Assembly: GCA_016844425.1 (NCBI GenBank) | Contig: JAERML010000079.1 | Coordinates: 1-7,118 of the forward strand | Source of the DNA: Bacteroidota bacterium | GTDB lineage: Bacteria; Bacteroidota; UBA10030; UBA6906 | DNA length: 7,118 nt | Direction: 5' to 3' | In this document: positions 4,661-7,118 of the stretch, piece after piece | Position numbering within the stretch: position 1 is the first letter of the stretch | How the letters are laid out: the number at the start of each line of letters is the position of its first letter | The notes under the pieces: model-generated | Told to the model about the DNA's origin: nothing | Databases searched by the model: none | Seen by the model: the letters and a program-made list of their open reading frames with translations, nothing else | Made by a program: the position numbers and the translations under genes

Positions 4661-7118
4661 TCTGAACCAGCTGCACAGGATGCCTTAGCAAAAGTCTATT
4701 CCCCTGGCGATGTCGAGACGAAGTGGTACGCCTATTGGGAAGAGCATGCTTTCTTCCACGCGACGGTCAACCCGGCAAAGCAACCTTACACCGTTGTCAT
4801 TCCACCCCCCAACGTCACCGGTGTGCTGCACATGGGGCACATCCTGAACAACACGCTGCAGGATGCCTTCATACGCTATAAGCGAATGACGGGATACGAA
4901 GCATGTTGGATTCCCGGCATGGACCACGCAGGCATCGCAACCCAGAATGTGGTGGAGAAAGCGCTGAAGAAAGAGGGGGTGACACGCCATGATCTGGGCC
5001 GGGAGAAATTCGTGGAGAGAGTGTGGGAATGGAAGAAGCAGTATGGCGGTGTGATCATCAAGCAACTCCGAACGCTTGGCTCGTCCTGCGATTGGGAGCG
5101 GGAGAAGTTCACAATGGACGATACTCTCTCTGCGGCTGTGCGGGAGGCGTTCGTCCGCCTGTACGAAGACGGGCTCATCTATCGTGGCAAATACGTTGTC
5201 AACTGGTGTCCCAAGGATCACACTGCGATCAGCGATGACGAAGTGAATTATTCCGAGCAGCAAGGCAAGCTCTACTATGTGAAGTACCCCATCGACGACG
5301 AAACCGAAGGCGAAGGATATATCGGTCACGCGATCGTGGCCACCACGAGGCCGGAGACAATGCTCGGAGATGTCGCCATCGCCGTTCACCCGAACGATGA
5401 ACGGTACGCTAGACTCGTCGGACGGGCGGCGACACTGCCTCTCACCGGGAAACAGATCCCGATCATTGCCGATGAGTATGTTGACCCGGCATTCGGGACG
5501 GGAATGGTAAAAATCACACCCGCCCATGATCCCAACGACTACTGGATCGGGCAGCGGCACAATCTTCCACAAGTCAACATCTTCGACGTATCGGCCAGCC
5601 TGAATGATGCCGTACCTGAAAAGTACCGGGGCATGGATCGCTACGATGCGCGCAAGGCAATCCTCCGGGATCTTGAGGAACAGGGTTTACTGCTGAAGAC
5701 GGAGGACCATACCAACAGCATCGGGCGATGCTACAGGTGCGACACCGTGATCGAGCCGTACCTCTCCGATCAATGGTTCGTCCGGATGAAGCCGCTTGCC
5801 GAACCTGCGTTGAAGGTTGTCTTGGATGGTACGATCAGGTTCTACCCCGACCGTTGGACGAAAGTATATGAGCACTGGATGACGAACATACGGGACTGGT
5901 GCATCTCCCGGCAGCTCTGGTGGGGACACCGTATTCCCGTGTGGTATTGCATCGGTGATGATCACTGCACACTCGAATGCAAGAAACCAATTGTCAGCAG
6001 AACGACGCCGGAGAAGTGTCCGCACTGCGACAGCACCAACCTGCGGCAGGATGAAGACGTGCTGGACACATGGTTCTCATCGTGGCTCTGGCCATTCTCG
6101 GTGCACGACTGGCCACAGCAGAACACCACCGGCAAAGCGGCCGACCTGAAATACTTCTATCCGACCAACACACTTGTTACCGCCCCGGAGATCATCTTCT
6201 TCTGGGTGGCGCGGATGATCATGGCGGGGCTGAAGTTCGGTCCCTCTTTCACTGGTTCGTCTCATCCACAGCAGAATATCCCCTTCAAGGATGTGTACTT
6301 CACGAGCATCGTCCGGGATAACAAGGGACGCAAGATGTCGAAATCGCTCGGCAATTCTCCCGAGCCTCTGGACCTTATCGCGGAATATGGGGCGGATGCC
6401 GTTCGCTTCACAATTCTCTATCTTGCTCCTCTCGGCCAGGATATCATCTACTCTCCAGAGAAAAATGAAATCGGCCGGAATTTTGCCAACAAGATCTGGA
6501 ACGCGGGTCGCTTCCTTCTGATGAACCGCGACCAAACCGGCGAGGCACCGAAGCGAACGGACTTCAACCTCGACCATCTCGATCTCGCAGACCGGTGGAT
6601 TCTTTCCCGGTTCCATTCAACAACGCAGGAGATCGTCGCAGACCGGTGGATACTCTCCCGGTTCCATTCAACAACGCAGGAGATCGTCGCCTCCCTGAAG
6701 GATTACGAGATCAACCGGGTCTCGAAGACGATTTATGAGTTCTTCTGGCATGACTACTGCGATTGGTATGTAGAGATGATCAAGTCCAGATTGTACGGCA
6801 GCGAGCCACTGGAAGCGAAGCAGGCCGTGGTCAGCCGCGCACTTGACATTTTTGATGGCGCTCTACGGCTCCTGCACCCTCTCATGCCGTTCGTTACAGA
6901 AGAGCTGTGGCAGAACATCCGGAAGAGGACGGCGGGCGAAACCATCATGCGCTCCCAGATCTTCCAGCCCGATAATCGAATGATTGACAAACAGGTTGAA
7001 GATGAAATGGGATTCGTCCAGAATGTCATTGAATCCATTCGAAACATTCGTGGCGAGATGAGCATCGCGCCTTCAAAGGAAATCTCACTCGCCATGAAGC
7101 TCAGTCCTGCCCGCCACC
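4658..7118 (+). CDS. valS: Valyl-tRNA synthetase, 3'-truncated by the window edge, with an internal 17-residue tandem duplication
   Basis: ValRS is the class I enzyme that charges tRNA-Val and edits mischarged threonine in the cytoplasm. The frame is open for 820 codons to the window end; the family is usually about 880-950 residues, so the C-terminal coiled-coil arm is missing. Seen in order: PPPNVTGVLHMGH (HIGH motif HMGH at 58-61), GMDHAGIATQ around D89, the CP1 editing domain with TTRPET (229-234) and HDPND (290-294), cysteine pair C358/C361, WCISRQLWWGHRIP from 414, a likely zinc knuckle using C431 with C454/C457, DTWFSS (470-475), KMSKS (559-563), then the anticodon-binding domain with DYCDWY (699-704). 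The TAPEIIFFWVARMI form of the region before KMSKS is ValRS-specific. Residues 644-660 are repeated exactly at 661-677, absent from ordinary ValRS, where LADRWILSR occurs once before the helix leading to YEFFW. No active-site residue is lost. It has its own ribosome-binding site and a TTG start. Confidence 0.97.
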   Translation, partial: MSEPAAQDALAKVYSPGDVETKWYAYWEEHAFFHATVNPAKQPYTVVIPPPNVTGVLHMGHILNNTLQDAFIRYKRMTGYEACWIPGMDHAGIATQNVVEKALKKEGVTRHDLGREKFVERVWEWKKQYGGVIIKQLRTLGSSCDWEREKFTMDDTLSAAVREAFVRLYEDGLIYRGKYVVNWCPKDHTAISDDEVNYSEQQGKLYYVKYPIDDETEGEGYIGHAIVATTRPETMLGDVAIAVHPNDERYARLVGRAATLPLTGKQIPIIADEYVDPAFGTGMVKITPAHDPNDYWIGQRHNLPQVNIFDVSASLNDAVPEKYRGMDRYDARKAILRDLEEQGLLLKTEDHTNSIGRCYRCDTVIEPYLSDQWFVRMKPLAEPALKVVLDGTIRFYPDRWTKVYEHWMTNIRDWCISRQLWWGHRIPVWYCIGDDHCTLECKKPIVSRTTPEKCPHCDSTNLRQDEDVLDTWFSSWLWPFSVHDWPQQNTTGKAADLKYFYPTNTLVTAPEIIFFWVARMIMAGLKFGPSFTGSSHPQQNIPFKDVYFTSIVRDNKGRKMSKSLGNSPEPLDLIAEYGADAVRFTILYLAPLGQDIIYSPEKNEIGRNFANKIWNAGRFLLMNRDQTGEAPKRTDFNLDHLDLADRWILSRFHSTTQEIVADRWILSRFHSTTQEIVASLKDYEINRVSKTIYEFFWHDYCDWYVEMIKSRLYGSEPLEAKQAVVSRALDIFDGALRLLHPLMPFVTEELWQNIRKRTAGETIMRSQIFQPDNRMIDKQVEDEMGFVQNVIESIRNIRGEMSIAPSKEISLAMKLSPARH
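4762..4781 (+). repeat. 20-bp exact direct repeat, copy in valS
   Basis: This is the second copy of the 20 bases at 4164-4183, encoding TVNPAK (residues 36-41) just before the conserved PYTVVIPPPNVTG. ValRS homologues often have a similar VNP-K segment here, so this copy looks native to valS. Confidence 0.8.
6585..6686 (+). repeat. 51-bp in-frame tandem duplication within valS
   Basis: Copy 1 is 6585-6635 and copy 2 is 6636-6686. They match at 49 of 51 positions; the differences are 6601 T versus 6652 A (both Ile codons) and 6604 T versus 6655 C (both Leu codons). Four bases, TCGC, occur at each boundary (6585-6588, 6636-6639, 6687-6690), the kind of microhomology expected at a slippage or misjoin point. 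The frame is kept, adding 17 residues to ValRS. Confidence 0.95.

Noticed and set aside
4685..5572. A 295-codon open frame on the minus strand opposite valS
   Set aside because: It lies wholly antisense to well-conserved ValRS motifs, shows no recognisable protein family, and is the expected shadow of a moderately G+C-rich coding strand.

Overview
The window looks like ordinary chromosome of a free-living bacterium, probably from the Bacteroidota/Chlorobiota/Ignavibacteriota (FCB) group. That placement is inference: it rests on the style of the PurM and valyl-tRNA synthetase sequences, a TAnnTTTG-type promoter candidate, and sparse Shine-Dalgarno motifs. No database search was possible. There is no tRNA, rRNA, CRISPR array, insertion sequence, integrase or phage gene.

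Layout. Positions 1-624 (minus strand) hold the first 208 codons of purM, with its C-terminus outside the window. A divergent intergenic region (625-786) carries promoter candidates on both strands. From 787 onward four genes run on the plus strand with short gaps: a fumarylacetoacetate hydrolase (FAH) family enzyme (787-1458), a Soj/ParA-type ATPase (1474-2294), an exported M23 zinc metallopeptidase with a long beta-rich C-terminal region (2308-4593), and valS (4658 to the window end, 3' truncated). The gaps of 15, 13 and 64 bases, without an obvious terminator, suggest one transcription unit, although valS may also have its own promoter.

Two coding anomalies stand out. The ParA reading frame is broken: codons up to 1749 and codons from 1752 encode the two halves of one ParA protein but lie in different frames, so one base appears to be missing. 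valS contains a 51-bp in-frame tandem duplication that repeats 17 residues (ADRWILSRFHSTTQEIV) at the entry to the anticodon-binding domain. The two copies differ only at two synonymous third positions. Each anomaly could be a real mutation or a draft/metagenome assembly artefact; having two within 5 kb makes the artefact explanation worth testing first.

Functionally the genes do not form an evident pathway. PurM serves purine synthesis, ValRS serves translation, the M23 protein acts on or near the cell wall in the periplasm, and the FAH enzyme acts on a small 2-oxo acid type substrate. The ParA has no ParB partner in the window. I found no convincing evidence of a novel multi-gene system; the candidates worth a second look are the valS duplication, the split ParA, the orphan ParA context, and the uncharacterised C-terminal region of the M23 protein.
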